Shown here piece by piece: positions 1 through 11,679 of a DNA stretch of 64,000 nt. Source of the DNA: Antedon mediterranea (taxonomy: Eukaryota; Echinodermata; Crinoidea; Comatulida; Antedonidae). The notes below the pieces were generated by a model. That model did no database searches. It was given only the letters and a program-made list of their open reading frames with translations, and had not been told where the DNA came from. Position numbers and translations under genes: made by a program. How positions within the stretch are numbered: the first letter of the stretch is position 1; every line of letters begins with the position of its first letter. The stretch spans positions 5,895,001-5,959,000 of the forward strand of contig NC_092673.1 in assembly GCF_964355755.1 (NCBI RefSeq), given 5' to 3'.

Positions 1-471
1 ATATTGTATGTAGCAGATCGTAAATGTCACTGTGTGTTTAAATTCAATATTGATGATGGTAGTCTATTGGGTAAGATAGGTTCTGAAGGAAGTAAAGCAG
101 GACAATTGAAAAAACCAACAGATGTTGCTGTAACAAAGGAGGGTCATGCTATTGTTGCTGATCGTGAAAATAGCAGAATACAAATGTTTGATGCTAATGA
201 TAAGCTGATTAAGATTCTTGTAGCCTATGGTAAAGAAGATGGTAGAGTCTGGGGTCCTTGTGGTATAACTATAGATATGGGTGGAAATATAATAGTGTCC
301 AGTAATCATAAACTCCAACTATTTGATCAAAATGGTAAATTCATTAAACGAATAGATAAAAAAGATGATGGGTTGAATATGCCATTAGGGATGGCTGTAA
401 TCTCTAAAAGACCACGAAGAGTTGCAGTAGCAAACCATTTATCCAGCAACATAAAAATATTTAGTTATTAA
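1..471 (+). CDS. TRIM-NHL protein, C-terminal NHL repeats (5' part outside window)
   Basis: The frame is open from the first base to a TAA at 469-471, giving 156 codons of C-terminus. It contains about three NHL-type beta-propeller blades, each with the pattern G-x-hydrophobic-VAD-x-x-N-x-x-I-Q-x-F (for example VADRENSRIQMF), and ends in KIFSY just before the stop. It aligns residue by residue with the C-termini of the complete TRIM-NHL genes at 28.2, 45.2 and 51.3 kb, so it is the leftmost visible member of that tandem family. NHL propellers in TRIM2/3/71-type proteins bind RNA or protein partners; which applies here is unknown. Its 3' half is nearly identical in DNA to 41585-41760 in the pseudogene. 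The RING, B-box and any DED exons would lie to the left of the window. Confidence 0.9.
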   Translation: MLYVADRKCHCVFKFNIDDGSLLGKIGSEGSKAGQLKKPTDVAVTKEGHAIVADRENSRIQMFDANDKLIKILVAYGKEDGRVWGPCGITIDMGGNIIVSSNHKLQLFDQNGKFIKRIDKKDDGLNMPLGMAVISKRPRRVAVANHLSSNIKIFSY

Positions 472-858
472 AATAACTAAAAAATGTGTACAACAAATTA
501 ATTGTAAGTAAAGCATGAATTTCTAATGGTTTTTTGTTTTGATGCACATTTTTCAATTTTGGAGGTCGTCGCATTGCTTGTGTGTGTGTGTGTTGGCAAG
601 ACACAAGGCCATACAACATCTTGTGACTTTTAACTGAATAGCCAGCCATTTACAATCAGTTGATGTCATGTCATCCAACATCTTACTGCATTGCCAGCTA
701 TTTACAGTTGATATCATGTCATACAACATTATGTAACTTTTAACTGTATAGTCAGATATTTACAGTTGATTGTTACTGTATAGTGTATACAGCGAGTTAA
801 AACCAACAGTTTATCATACCAACAATATCGGCATGGGTTTGAGGCCGGCTTGTTCCTA
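472..858. repeat. 3' flank of the NHL gene with a diverged short tandem repeat
   Basis: A (TG)n tract lies near 578-594. Three diverged copies of a 48-62 bp unit start at 610, 672 and 720; each has a CAT-CAACAT start, an AGCCAGC/ATTTACA middle and a GATxTCATGT end. No coding sequence is seen. The right limit abuts the transposon at 859. Confidence 0.5.
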
Positions 859-1891
859 GTTCTCAGGCCCGTAGCCAGGGGGGGTTTTTATGGTTCGGGC
901 GAACCCCCCCTTTACAGCGAACCCCCCTTAACCGACTGCGAACCCCCATCCCCGACATGCCCAATACCTCACCCTCATCTCCAAAAATCCTCCAAATACG
1001 TGCCCCACAGTACAAAAAGTTGTTTGTAAATTGAAAAATTCGTAAACTTGTTCGTGAACCTTCTTCTCGGTATGAGCGTCAACTAGCGATACGTGTCTGT
1101 AAATTTCTGAAAGCTGCAAATGAATTGCCGATTTTAACCTGAAAAATAAATGTTTGGTCCCTGCATGTAACATGATATTGACGCGTCTCATAGCGAACTG
1201 GGGCACGAACGATTCGTACAAAGGACACCGCCAGACAACTGCGTACCTAGTATAATAATTGTTTAGATCACTGGCAGTCAGGCAGCATGCATAAAGTATA
1301 TAGCCTTCCGACGTACATCAGTATTTATGTGTGACTATGAAGTATAATGTATCATAGAGGATTATAGTGAATATTAATATTTTACACTATAATATCTATG
1401 GTATCAAGTACTGTAGTTCACATTATGGCATCCGATTATTTTTTTCTAGACCACCAGCCGATACGTACTAAAATGTATCAATATCACCTATTTACATATT
1501 TATATTCCTCAACAAATTGCTGTAAATAAATATTATAGATAGAGCTAGCAAATAGCATTTGCCTTCAACCAGTGTGCTTTTTTCGGGGCTGCTCCTAGAT
1601 GTACGTTCGCAATCGGCGGTTCCGCACACAGAGCACGCGCATCTAACATACGGCAACACATAGTTATCGTCCTTTAAATTATCGACGTGTTTGAGAAGGA
1701 GGAAAAAAGTACGATCTTTTTGCTCATCGGTAGCATGCTGCACGAGAGTGTCTTTTCCGGCCATCTAGGGGTGTCATTTAACAAAATTCGCTTCGCATCA
1801 GGCCCCACCTCCAGGGGGGGGGGGGGGGGTTGACCCAAATATTTAGTGTCCGAACCCCCCCTTGACAGATCCTGGCTACGGCCCTGGTTCT
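859..1891. mobile_element. Non-autonomous DNA transposon with 16-bp terminal inverted repeats and 5-bp target duplication
   Basis: The left terminus CAGGCCCGTAGCCAGG (864-879) is matched by its reverse complement with one mismatch at 1871-1886. The direct repeat GTTCT flanks both sides (859-863 and 1887-1891), as expected for a 5-bp target-site duplication. Just inside both ends are G-runs followed by CGAACCCCCC blocks, so the subterminal regions also resemble each other inverted. The body is more GC-rich than its surroundings and holds only short ORFs with no transposase motif. I therefore call it non-autonomous and leave the superfamily open. Confidence 0.75.
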
Positions 1892-4609
1892 GGTGGTTGA
1901 ACAAGTCTTCCCAGATAAGGACTATAAACCGTAGTCACAGTTATTAAAGAACCCAGTTCATCATTTGAGATGAGTAGGGGGTTCACAAAAATAGCCCCTG
2001 TATCAGGGTGATTAGCACCTATCTGATAGGACAGTGATTAATTTACTAATGGTAATCCTTGGCGCGGCCACATGTGCCTAAAGACATAAAAAATGATTGT
2101 TGCAACTGAGAGTAAACATTCCTTATGAATGTTTTAAGTTAATTATTAAGTATTAATTATTGTTACGTATAATTTATACCTAAATGTATACACATGACTA
2201 ATGTTTGGCAGTATAAGTAGTTATTTGAAAAAGTACTATTTAACGATCGTTGAATAGTGCGTACTATTGCACGCCATGTGACCCACATTCGTCCAATCAA
2301 ATGACAGGAATTTATATAGGTGTTATATAATAAGTATTAATTATTGTTACGTATAATTTATACCTAAATATATATACATGACTAATGTTTGGCAGTATAA
2401 GTAGGCCTAATGATTATTATTATTATTTTACTTACTGTTAATGTAATCTTTATAGATTATAGTAAGTGAGCACATTAACTGCAAACAAAAAGACATGAGA
2501 AACAGTATATACTAAAAATGAAATGAACATTGCGGTAGGTGATAAGGTAAAAAAATAGAAGAATTTAGAAAAGAAATGATTTAACATTGTATATACTATT
2601 ATATAATCCCATTGAAATTATTTGCACTTGAACAATTTTGTATGACCTATCAATCCATTTTCCTTACAATGTATTTTATTTCTTGAATTTTTACAATTGG
2701 TATATAGGAAATATAAACTTTAAAAAATACTATGACTATTGAATGGCAATATATAATTATTAGCTTAGTTTTTAATACGCCATAGATATTCATCTGACAC
2801 TATACCAGTCAAACTCTTACTGTACATGTCAAATGAATTTACATGGATTTTTTTTTTATATTTACTGTTCTGATGTTTGCTTGCTATTATTTTGCTTTTT
2901 GAGTAAAGGGAATAAACATATTTTGTATTTATTGAGGGTAACTAGTGGTATAAACATTTTAATTATTTGTTGGTTGTTGTTAAAAGTTGAACCACTTTAA
3001 ATTCAGACTAAACATTATACATTTATTTACAGGATGACAATGTTAATTCTTGAAGAATTTGTTCTGGACAGAAATGAGTTTGAAGAAAAATACTTTCAAC
3101 ATTATAATTATATTATTATTATTATGGATGTATCAAAATTTAGATGTTAACTATATAAAACAATAATATTGTATAGATGTACTGTATTGGAAATCAATAT
3201 ACAAAGCTTACAAATTGATTGAAACAAGTCATGTGACACACAAAATGCATCAAAAGCATGTTGGCACTTTGCATAACAATAATTTTAATGTGAGCAGCGC
3301 TCAAAGAAAATCTACTGATACCAGAGAAAAAAAATTACCATATTCATATTACCTTTTCAATATAGGTATTATGTACGTTATCATTAGAATATGTAATAGA
3401 ATACAAAGGACAAACAAGAAATGTCCATAAAATGTATTGACAATCAATAGATTAGCTCTACAAGAATGATTAAGAAAGTCATGTGACACACAGAACGCAT
3501 TACAATAATGACCTAGGCCTGTGTACTGTTCTTCAATGTGAGTAGCGCTTAAAGAAAGCTATTAGAGGATGTGGAGAGACGGATGGTGGCTTATTAAATT
3601 TTGGTTTAAGAGAATTTACAAGATATTCTACAATTACACACTCTTGAAGAAAGTCTTGGATATAAGATTCAATAAAGTTAATCACATTTTTTCTTAGCAA
3701 CTTTAAATAGATTGGCTGAGCATGACTTAGTTTGTTAACCATCTTTTATTGCAAAATTTGCAATGTTATGTTTAATTACCATATCATTATTATTGTTCAG
3801 GAGGGTTATTAGGAGGCATTTATTCCAAATGATGTTCTATGGGGGGAAATTTATTTGAGGCGGGCGTTTCTTCAAAGCGGGGCATTTATTTGAAAATATA
3901 CGGTAATCTAATCTTCTGATTTCATGACATTTTTTTTTTTTTTGTCTTGTGTGGGGTCTTCCCACTTTTATTATAATTCTCAGATTTATATGTATATATA
4001 TTATATATAAAATAAAGGTACATTGTAGCAATTAATTATTTGTATGAATATTTCTATTTCTGTTGTATATTACTAAGATTGTTACAAGTTAACAAGTAGT
4101 TAAAAAGTAGGCATATTTACATAAAAAGATGATTAATTTCAATATAATAACCATGCTTTCATTTACAATTTTAAAAAGATGTTAATTAAAATATAAAGAT
4201 AAAAGATGGTAATAAAAGTCTATGAACTGTCATTAAAAACGTACTTATAAAATCTTGTTCATGTTCTGGTAGAGAGGCTATAAACTCAGAGGAGGAATAT
4301 AAAATATCCTCCCTTTTCACCAAGACAAAAAGGATGAGATGAAAAAAGAGGAATGCAAAAGTTTGAAAACTAGATAAGGATGATAGAGTGGAATGAAATA
4401 TTTAAATGAAAACCGTAAGGTTAGAGTCCATACACCGTGCAAGTCCAAGATGCCATTTTGGCTCTGTGTGTATGTGAGACGCTTCATACCCGATGACATC
4501 TTATTATAATACTACTTCTACTTCTGTATACAATTTGTAATTGGGAAATAAACAAAACATATTGCATTTTAGAAAACATGAAAAAAAAAACACTTCATAC
4601 AGACTATAT
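1892..4609. other. AT-rich intergenic DNA with two local duplications
   Basis: No gene is recognised. A 74-bp segment at 2147-2220 recurs almost unchanged at 2331-2404 (offset 184 bp), indicating a partial tandem duplication. A more diverged pair starts near 3185 and 3435, both containing AAGTCATGTGACACACA and later GTGAG-AGCGCT-AAAGAAA. A GC-rich patch at 3797-3905 (GGGGGGAAATTTATTTGAGGC) stands out from the background and may be a short repeat. The small ORFs here lack any recognisable domain. Confidence 0.4.
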
Positions 4610-5380
4610 TCATGCTATCAATTGTAACAGAGTTTCCTTTTTTGCACCCCATTTACGTTGTGCCTTAATGAAGTTACACATATGTTCATTTTCTATTAGA
4701 TTTTTAACTTCAGCAGTGAAAAGAATCCAGATCTTTTTTTTATCATCTTTATCTTTTCTTCCACCATTGGATATTATGTGTACCTTGTATATACAGAATA
4801 AAAACATAGAAATCAATTCATTTACAATATTGTTTTTTGTTCCTGTAACAATTTTAAACCATGTAATATTATCTTCAGCTGGAAAGCAATTAGCCAGCAC
4901 ACCTTTAAATTTGTGCCATGTCCATTGAATGGCATTGCATTCAAACAGCATGTGCTGTTCACTTTCTATCTGATTTATACAATTGTCACATAAATTATTT
5001 TCTGCCAAATTCCATAATTTTAATCTTTTTTTACACGGTAATATTCGATGTAAATTGTAAGAGTTTAAAGTTGAATTGAGCAACTTTAACTATATGTTTC
5101 ATCTTGTATACCTTATAATACCATACTTTATTCCAATCTATTTCTACGTTATTTAGCTCACATTCCCATTTTCTTTGTGAACCTGGTTCAGTGGAACGTT
5201 TGTTTATAAAATATTTATAGTAGATAGATCCTTTAATGTTCTTATGCAACAATGAGTCATTATTACCTACATCTTGATTATTTGTATTGTCTTTTCTAAT
5301 AATTTCTTTCCACCCATTTGGTATGGCATTCATAAGCTGTAAATATTCGATTAAACCATTATGTTTTTTATACAAATTTG
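4610..5380 (-). pseudogene. LINE reverse-transcriptase C-terminus, L1/Tx1-like, decayed
   Basis: Two overlapping minus-strand frames (5375-5031, then 5083-4610) together read as the C-terminal region of an L1-type ORF2. First comes a stretch with the signature LMNAIPNGWKEII, then FNFKLLQF, then after a frame change YNLHRILPCKKRL and the zinc-knuckle-like CDNC-x7-ESEQHMLFEC, followed by a tryptophan-rich segment. L1/Tx1 ORF2 proteins end with this arrangement. The catalytic RT core and endonuclease are absent, so this is a fragment. The frame change at about 5050-5080 and the missing 5' part make it non-functional. Confidence 0.65.
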
Positions 5381-6359
5381 AGATTATTTCACCTGCGGTA
5401 CATACTCTATCATTTCATGACATTTTTAATACATTCCTAATAATAATTTTTTATGTTGTAATATCATATAATGAAGAAGGCAACCTTATTGGAAAACAAC
5501 TACAATAGCTTTTATGTGTAAATGTGACTCGTATACAGGAATCGATAAACTGTTGAAAGGTGTTTTGTCGTTGCTAGGGGTAACTGGCAAACAAATTAAA
5601 TGTAAATCATTATAATCAGAACCCTGGATTTTCCCAAATACAAATTTAGTTATGTGGTGCCAGACATGCATCATAAATCCAAAGGGACTCAAATGTTGTC
5701 GGGTGTTGTTTTAATGGCTTCTTATACTTATAAATTAGGATCCATAAATTGCCCTAAACATACTGTATTTTTCCAACACTATATTGTTCAATAGTAGCAA
5801 ACTTTACCTGAAACAGTCTCACATTTACTAAAAAATATTACAGATATTAAAACAAAACAATATATACCCATATTGTTTCTGTCATTGAAACTTTCAGGCC
5901 CTGGCACTTTGCTCTTATTATAATACTATATATTTTTAGCTCAAGATTATGATGTACATGAGAGGAGTTCATATTAAATCTTTAAATCGTCTTATGACAA
6001 AACTGTGTTTTGTTTATCTTTCTTCTTCATATTTTGAGATTAAATTTAAATTTTAGCTAAAGAACTGTTACTATCTTAGTTTTCATGAATAAGGCCTACA
6101 GTACATACATCTTGAATTAACACACCCACATCGATTATTGTTGTTTTTCTACTTACAACTATGATTTTGCAAAAATGAAGTTCTATAACATTTTGTATTA
6201 TTTTTTTAGGATTACCTATATTGTTTCCAGGGGTGTATTGCTTTATACCACAGTTTTCATATAAATGTTGACAAATAACAAAGAAACTCTCATGAAAACT
6301 TGTATTAGTGGATATACCTCTACCAGGTTTATATCACTCATACATATCTAATAATAATG
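5381..6359. other. AT-rich DNA without recognised genes
   Basis: The region separates two LINE fragments. A 68-codon minus-strand ORF at 5486-5692 shows no recognisable domain and may be more of the L1-like element. Nothing else is supported. Confidence 0.3.
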
Positions 6360-7480
6360 TCTTGTGTATAGCGCTTAACCAAAATAACATTTTCTCTAAA
6401 GCGCTACGTCCACAAGGCTCGAAACAAGGTGGAAATTACGGTTTTCAGCAATTGTTTGAAGATGGCAATTGAATTGGCATATTTTATTTATTGTGGAAGA
6501 GTATTCCATAAGGATGGAGCTGTACAAGAGAATGACCGGTCAGCAAAATTGAATATCTACGTGTTCTTGGTTTGGAATAGTCGAGGCGAAGATTTGGATG
6601 AATGACAAGATTTTGGCTAATGTTCTGGAAGGAGACGAGCGATGAATGATATTACGGTGATTGTTTATGAATGGCTTTGTAGGTGAGCGTAAGGATCTTG
6701 AACTCTATGCATTGTTTAACCGGCAGCCAATGTAATGAAACAAGATCTGAGCTGATTGGATCATATTTGCGTTTTTTTAGAATGAGTCGAGCACCAGTAC
6801 GCTGAATGCTCTGAAGTTGATTAAGCAGATTTATATTAATTCCTGATAATAAGCTATTGCAATACCCATTATGGAACTGACAAGGGTGGGGATAGTGATT
6901 TTTGTCAATTCATCAGTAAGCATTTTTCGGACACAGCTTATTATAAAGAGTTGAAAGTTGGTTTTCTTTACAATGTTGGCAACTTGGGCAGACATAGTCA
7001 TACTGCTGTCAAACATGACATGATGATTTTTTACAGGGTTTGTTGATACAATAACATGGCCAGCAACATTTATGGAGTGTAGGTTGATTTTCGCTAACTG
7101 GGATCGGAAACCAAATACGATTACTTCTGTTTTTAACTTCTGAGTTCAATTTAAGAAAGTTTGATGACATCATCTCTGAATTTAAATTCTGATCAAACAT
7201 TCTTCTAGGTTTGATTTTGCTGGACGAACAGCATGCATCGATGTAGGGCAGATAGAGGTATAAATCTGAGTGTCATCTGCGTAAGAATGCATGTCCAAAC
7301 CATATTCGTGGATCAGAGAACCGAGTGGAAATGTGTAAATCATAAATAGAAGTGGTCCGAGTACAGATCCTTGTGGCACTCCACTTGAGTGGATAGCAAA
7401 CAGAGAACATGTCCTTGATACAGACCCGTTGCATTCGGTCACATAGGTAGGATATTAACAATGAGAGTGTTGTACCTGTA
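6360..7480 (-). pseudogene. CR1/L2-like LINE 3' fragment (RT motifs to C-terminus)
   Basis: Read on the minus strand from 7480 leftwards, it starts with fragments like SYLCDRMQRV, then the RT motif SGVPQGSVLGPLLF, then the catalytic YADDTQIY (near 7280). The typical CR1/L2 downstream region follows: MSSNFLKLNSE, VKNLGVMFDSSMTMS, and near 6700-6780 the conserved SLHWLPVKQCIEFKI. Several frame changes separate these blocks (near 7390, 7180, 7010 and 6830), so it cannot encode RT. The segment at 6350-6420, with a reverse-strand AAGCGCTATACACAAGA, looks like the LINE 3' end. The 5' part is missing, as in most LINE insertions. Confidence 0.75.
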
Positions 7481-9570
7481 AGTTGAAGTCTATGATATCA
7501 AACGCAAATCAAGAGGATTTAACACAGTAACCATTTTGTATTTTTTGAGTTTTGAACTATATAAGTTTAAACTTTTTCTAGGCTAAGGAAGCTGTTGTTT
7601 TATCAAGCTAGAGAGGCTGATAAGCTCATCTTGTCACCTACCAAAGACTGTTTATTACCATCAATAACAGCCTAGCTTGTATTTTTAGTCAAGCCATTGT
7701 TTCAACCAAGGAAGTCCTTTGTTTCAGAGAAGTTTACTAATAGCATTGGAATGTAGGTTCTTTGTTCTCAGCTGATTCAACATGCTGCAGTTAATGAACA
7801 GTTCGTTTCTCTTTGTTGTTTTGGCTTCAGCATTATGTGTTATACGTATTAAAACAACGTATAAAACAACAATTGATGATGAATTCACACCCATTATGAA
7901 TCGCCTGATAAAAGAAAACTGGACATCTCCTACTTTTATAAATCCTGACAACTTATCAATTAAATCTCCAATATGCCAACTACTAGCACTTTCCAAGAAA
8001 ACCACCATACTTAGTCGATTAAAGAAGCAAAATCTGATCAAACTGAGTATATCCTTATTATGATTGCTGGTGATGTTGCATCAAATCCTGGACCTGTTAA
8101 CCAACAAGCACAAGATGAGTTCAATTTAAACTGTTTAAAAAACCGAGGTTTACATTTTGTACACCTCAATATTCGTTCGCTACTTCCAAAAATTTCAGAA
8201 CTCCGTTTACTAGCTCAACAAACCAAAGCGGCAGTATCTGAAACTTGGTTAGACAACAGTGTAACAGATGCTGAAGTAGAGATTCAAGGTTATACAATCA
8301 CAAGGAAAGACAGAAATCGAAATAGAGGAGGAGTGTGCATCTACATAAGAAATGATGTATCGTTCAATACAAAACCTGAAATGACTATTGACAGTCTAGA
8401 ATCAATTTGGATTGATATATTCCTACCCAAGTCGAAACCTATTGCTGTTGGATGTTTTTATCGCCCTCCCACTTGTAAAGCATTTCTTGAAAACTTAGAG
8501 TCATCCTTCTTAAACTTAAGATCTGATTGTGAATTGTATCTTTTAGGTGATTTTAATATTAATTTTAATAGTCAAGATGAACCACTATTGAAAAGGTATA
8601 AAGATGTATTTTAGTTTTTTTAATTGTACTAAAATTATAGACATCCCTACTAGAATAACCGATACTACAGCTACTACTCTTGATCATATAATTACCAATT
8701 CAAAAGAAAAAATATTACAATTGGTACTTTAAATGTTGGTCTAAGTGATCACTTGATCACATTTGGTACCCGTAAAATATGGAGATGTCAAATTAACAGA
8801 CATAATACAATACTGTACGTATTCGTAGCATGAGACATTAAAATAAGGAGTCTTTGCTTAACAAACTTGCTAATGTTAATTGGGAGACAACTTTATCATG
8901 TAACGAAGTAAATGAGGCTTGGTTTAGGTTTAAAACTGTATTTTTAGGTGTCATTGACGAAATAGCTCTGGTGAAAGAAGTTAGAATTAAATGTAGAACT
9001 GAACCTCGGATGAATGATAATATCCTTCTGGATATTCGTCAAAGAGACAACACCTACTTTTATTTAAGAAATACCATTGTAAAGACATGTACTCTAAATA
9101 TTGTAAATTAAGAAATAAGATACAAAGAGATGTTAAGAAAGCTAAGTCAGAATATTTCAAAACTAAGATTGAGGAAAACAAGGGTAATCCCAAAAAACTT
9201 TGGCAAACCCTAAAATCTCAAAATACAATTGTACTTAATAATAATGGTCATCCATGCACTGAACCATTTTCTGTAGCTAATCTCTTCAACAAATTTTTCA
9301 CTAATGTTGCTTCTTTGTTAACTGATAAATTACCACATTGTAATAATATATTTGGTGTTAATACTACACACTTCAAACAATACTATAAGAACAAAGGGAT
9401 CAAGAAGAACAGTTTCGTTTTACAAACTATATCTAATGATTTTGTACTTGACCAACTAAATTCTTTAAATCCTAGCAAAAGTACAGGACTTGATAACATT
9501 CCTGCTAGATTTCTTAAGGATGGAGCTAATATTATTGTTCAGCCAATAACACATCTATATATAAATTATG
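7481..9570 (+). pseudogene. LINE 5' portion: leader, 2A-like peptide, APE endonuclease and pre-RT region; RT core missing
   Basis: Frames at 7782-8063, 8060-8614, 8854-9111 and 9087-9575 form one decayed non-LTR retrotransposon ORF. At its start is GDVASNPGP, then an AP-like endonuclease with LHFVHLNIRSLLPK, SETWLD, RNRGGVCIYIR, GCFYRPP and LLGDFNIN. Next is a lysine-rich pre-RT region and the opening RT block with STGLDNIPARFLKDG. The sequence stops matching near 9570, before the RT catalytic motifs. Loss of the 3' half is unusual for LINEs, which normally lose their 5' end, so a later deletion or rearrangement is likely. Stops after 8614 and frame changes near 8060, 8620-8850 and 9100 make it inactive. 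Confidence 0.8.
8072..8095 (+). other. 2A-like ribosome-skipping motif in the LINE
   Basis: The codons read DVASNPGP, preceded in frame by ILIMIAG. The established 2A core is D-V/I-E-x-N-P-G-P; this copy has Ala where Glu is usual. 2A-like sequences at the start of the endonuclease ORF are known in APE-type non-LTR elements of invertebrates, so the position fits. Activity of the Ala variant is untested. Confidence 0.6.
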
Positions 9571-9760
9571 GTTAATTCTGACATAGGCGAGCACAATACC
9601 TTATCTATCTCAGATGTACCGCGAAACGTAGATTTGATAACATTAGTTTTCACATCGACACTATTGTTCCACTTTTGTCTTTTACAACGACAAAATTTAG
9701 CATTATCTATCGAAATTTGTGGATACCACAGGGTTATTTTCACACACTCGCGCTGTTGTT
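9571..9760. other. Short unassigned segment between LINE and DNA element
   Basis: No feature is recognised. It ends in GCTGTTGTT (9752-9760), which recurs at 10953-10961 and is interpreted as a target duplication of the next element. Confidence 0.3.
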
Positions 9761-10952
9761 AGCGTTGCCAGCGATAAAATTTAAATTATGCCGTATCCTG
9801 TCTCAAATAATGCCAGATTGGGAAAAATAATGCCAGATCCCCAAAATGTGGCCCTAAACAGCGCCACCAACGGTTGTATGTCTAATAAACGTTTGTAAAA
9901 CCCCAACTGACACAAAATAGGGCCTAAAATTGTATCCCTATGTCGTTCAAAATTTATATTTTTAGTTTTGTGAGTAATAACTAATAATTCTAAAAATATC
10001 TGGGGTGCGAAAATGTAATTAGTCTCCAGGACCTCAGCCCCACCATGGTTGATAAGAAAATTTGGAAAAATTCTGATGGCCGGAAATGCCACTTAATTAA
10101 AAAATATGAAATAAAAATATATTTATTAGTGTCTCCAGGATCTTAGCCCACCATAGTTCGAAAATGGCAATTATAATTGAAAATAGGAAATCAAAATATA
10201 TATTAAGTGTCTCCAGGACCTCAGTCCCACCATGGATGGGGCTGAGATACGAAAATTTGGGAAAATAGAGCTGCTCGATGGCCGGAAATGGCACTTAATT
10301 TCAAATATGAAATAAAAATATAATGAAAAATAATAAATAATAAATAATAAAATAAAATGAAATATGGAAAACAAATTCTCTAGAAGTAATTCTTTTTAAA
10401 ATTAGAGCTTCTAAGTTACCGGAAATTGCCATTTTAAGGGTTGGGTAGGGGTGCGGCCGCTTATAATTATGAACTGAAAAAACAAAACTCCTTTCATAAT
10501 GTTTTCGTTCAATTGTCTCTACATTAGTGGGGATCCAATAACCTGCATGAACTCTGAAATAGAGTAACATAATTGGCCAATAGCTAGCCTTTTCGGATTT
10601 GTTGTACTGCCTATATCGCACACACGGTAATTTTTCGAGCAGCCTTCCTATCCGAAGAGTCGATTAAGTCCGAAACGAAAGGATGGAAGAACTATTGTAC
10701 GGAAAACCCGAACAGATCTGTTTTGTACGATATGATATTGCATAAGGTGATAATATGTATTAAATTGCAAGATTTATAAACAAAATATTTTATTTTTGTT
10801 CTGTGATATATTATTTTTTTGGTTGTTCAAAAAACACAAAATTATGCCAGATTATGCTAAAAACGGCTAAATAATGCCGCGGCATTATGCCAGATGCTGT
10901 AGGCCTCCAAATAATGCCAAAAAGCATAATAATGACAGAAATGGCAACTATG
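9761..10952. mobile_element. Candidate DNA transposon flanked by 9-bp direct repeats
   Basis: The direct repeat GCTGTTGTT occurs at 9752-9760 and 10953-10961. Immediately inside, the left end contains GTTGCCA (9764-9770) and the right end its complement TGGCAAC (10942-10948); both are followed inwards by AT-rich sequence and ATTATGC-type motifs. ATAATGCC/ATTATGCC words recur near both ends (9787-9835 and 10850-10930). The centre carries three diverged copies of a unit with GTCTCCAGGACCTCAG-CCCACCATGG, starting near 10021, 10131 and 10208. No transposase ORF is seen. The inverted repeat is imperfect, so the boundaries are tentative. Confidence 0.4.
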
Positions 10953-10961
10953 GCTGTTGTT

Positions 10962-11679
10962 CAACTGGCTTCCGGGTCCGTCACTTCCGGCAAAATGGCC
11001 GTTGGTGGCGCCATTCAATATTAAATAAAAAAATATTTTAGTGGTTCAACGTATCATGAACTACTGAAATTAATTTGTTTTAGATATTCAACTAATCAAT
11101 TATATTGATTAAAGGCATTTACTTTACGTGAACTACAATTTGTTTTAGTAATTTAACTTTTATTGAAGGCCTTTACTTTTATGTGAACTACAATGTGATT
11201 TTAGTGATTCAACTGAATCATGAACTACAATTTTTGTTTTAGATATTCAAATATCAAATAAAGGCCTTTACTTTACGTGAAATACAATTTGTTTTAGTAA
11301 TTTAACTAATTATTTATGCTATTTATTAATCATTTTATCAAATTTAGGTGCGATTCAATGTTACTATAGGAGGCCATGCCTACCAGGGAAACACCTTTAC
11401 AGTTTATCGATTATTTCTGTTGCTTGCTCTATTTATAATTATAAATGGTGTCTACTACAGTACGACCGAAATATAAGTAGGCTACAAAAGTTGTTATTTG
11501 ATCATTTTGTTCCAAAATTAACAAGATGCTGTTGTCATGATATATTGTGATACAAATGTTAAAGCCCCACTCACTGTCACGCACGTTGATAAACTATGCT
11601 TTTGGTCTCTTGGTACGGTCACGTTAGAGACTGTTTCAGTGATTGATGACCCCTATTAACGGTTTCCTCCTGTGTGTAA
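10962..11679. repeat. LTR-element left flank with diverged tandem repeats
   Basis: Three copies of AAAGGCCTTTACTTTACGTGA-like sequence followed by ACTACAATTTGTTTTAG start at about 11111, 11165 and 11260. They alternate with TCATGAACTAC and TAGATATTCAA words, so a compound unit was duplicated. No coding sequence is seen. The last four bases, GTAA (11676-11679), are the left copy of the LTR retrotransposon target duplication. Confidence 0.5.

Noticed and set aside
1492-1904. Minus-strand ORFs inside the 859-1891 transposon
   Set aside because: Short, overlapping and running through G-runs; no transposase motif.
6360-9570. The minus-strand LINE 3' half (6360-7480) and plus-strand LINE 5' half (7481-9570) as one twin-primed, 5'-inverted insertion
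   Set aside because: The halves are complementary in content, but the pre-RT region of the 5' half (STGLDNIPARFLKDG type) and the RT of the 3' half (SGVPQGSVLGPLLF with SLHWLPVKQ) look like different LINE subfamilies. About 300 bp of unexplained sequence also lies between them.
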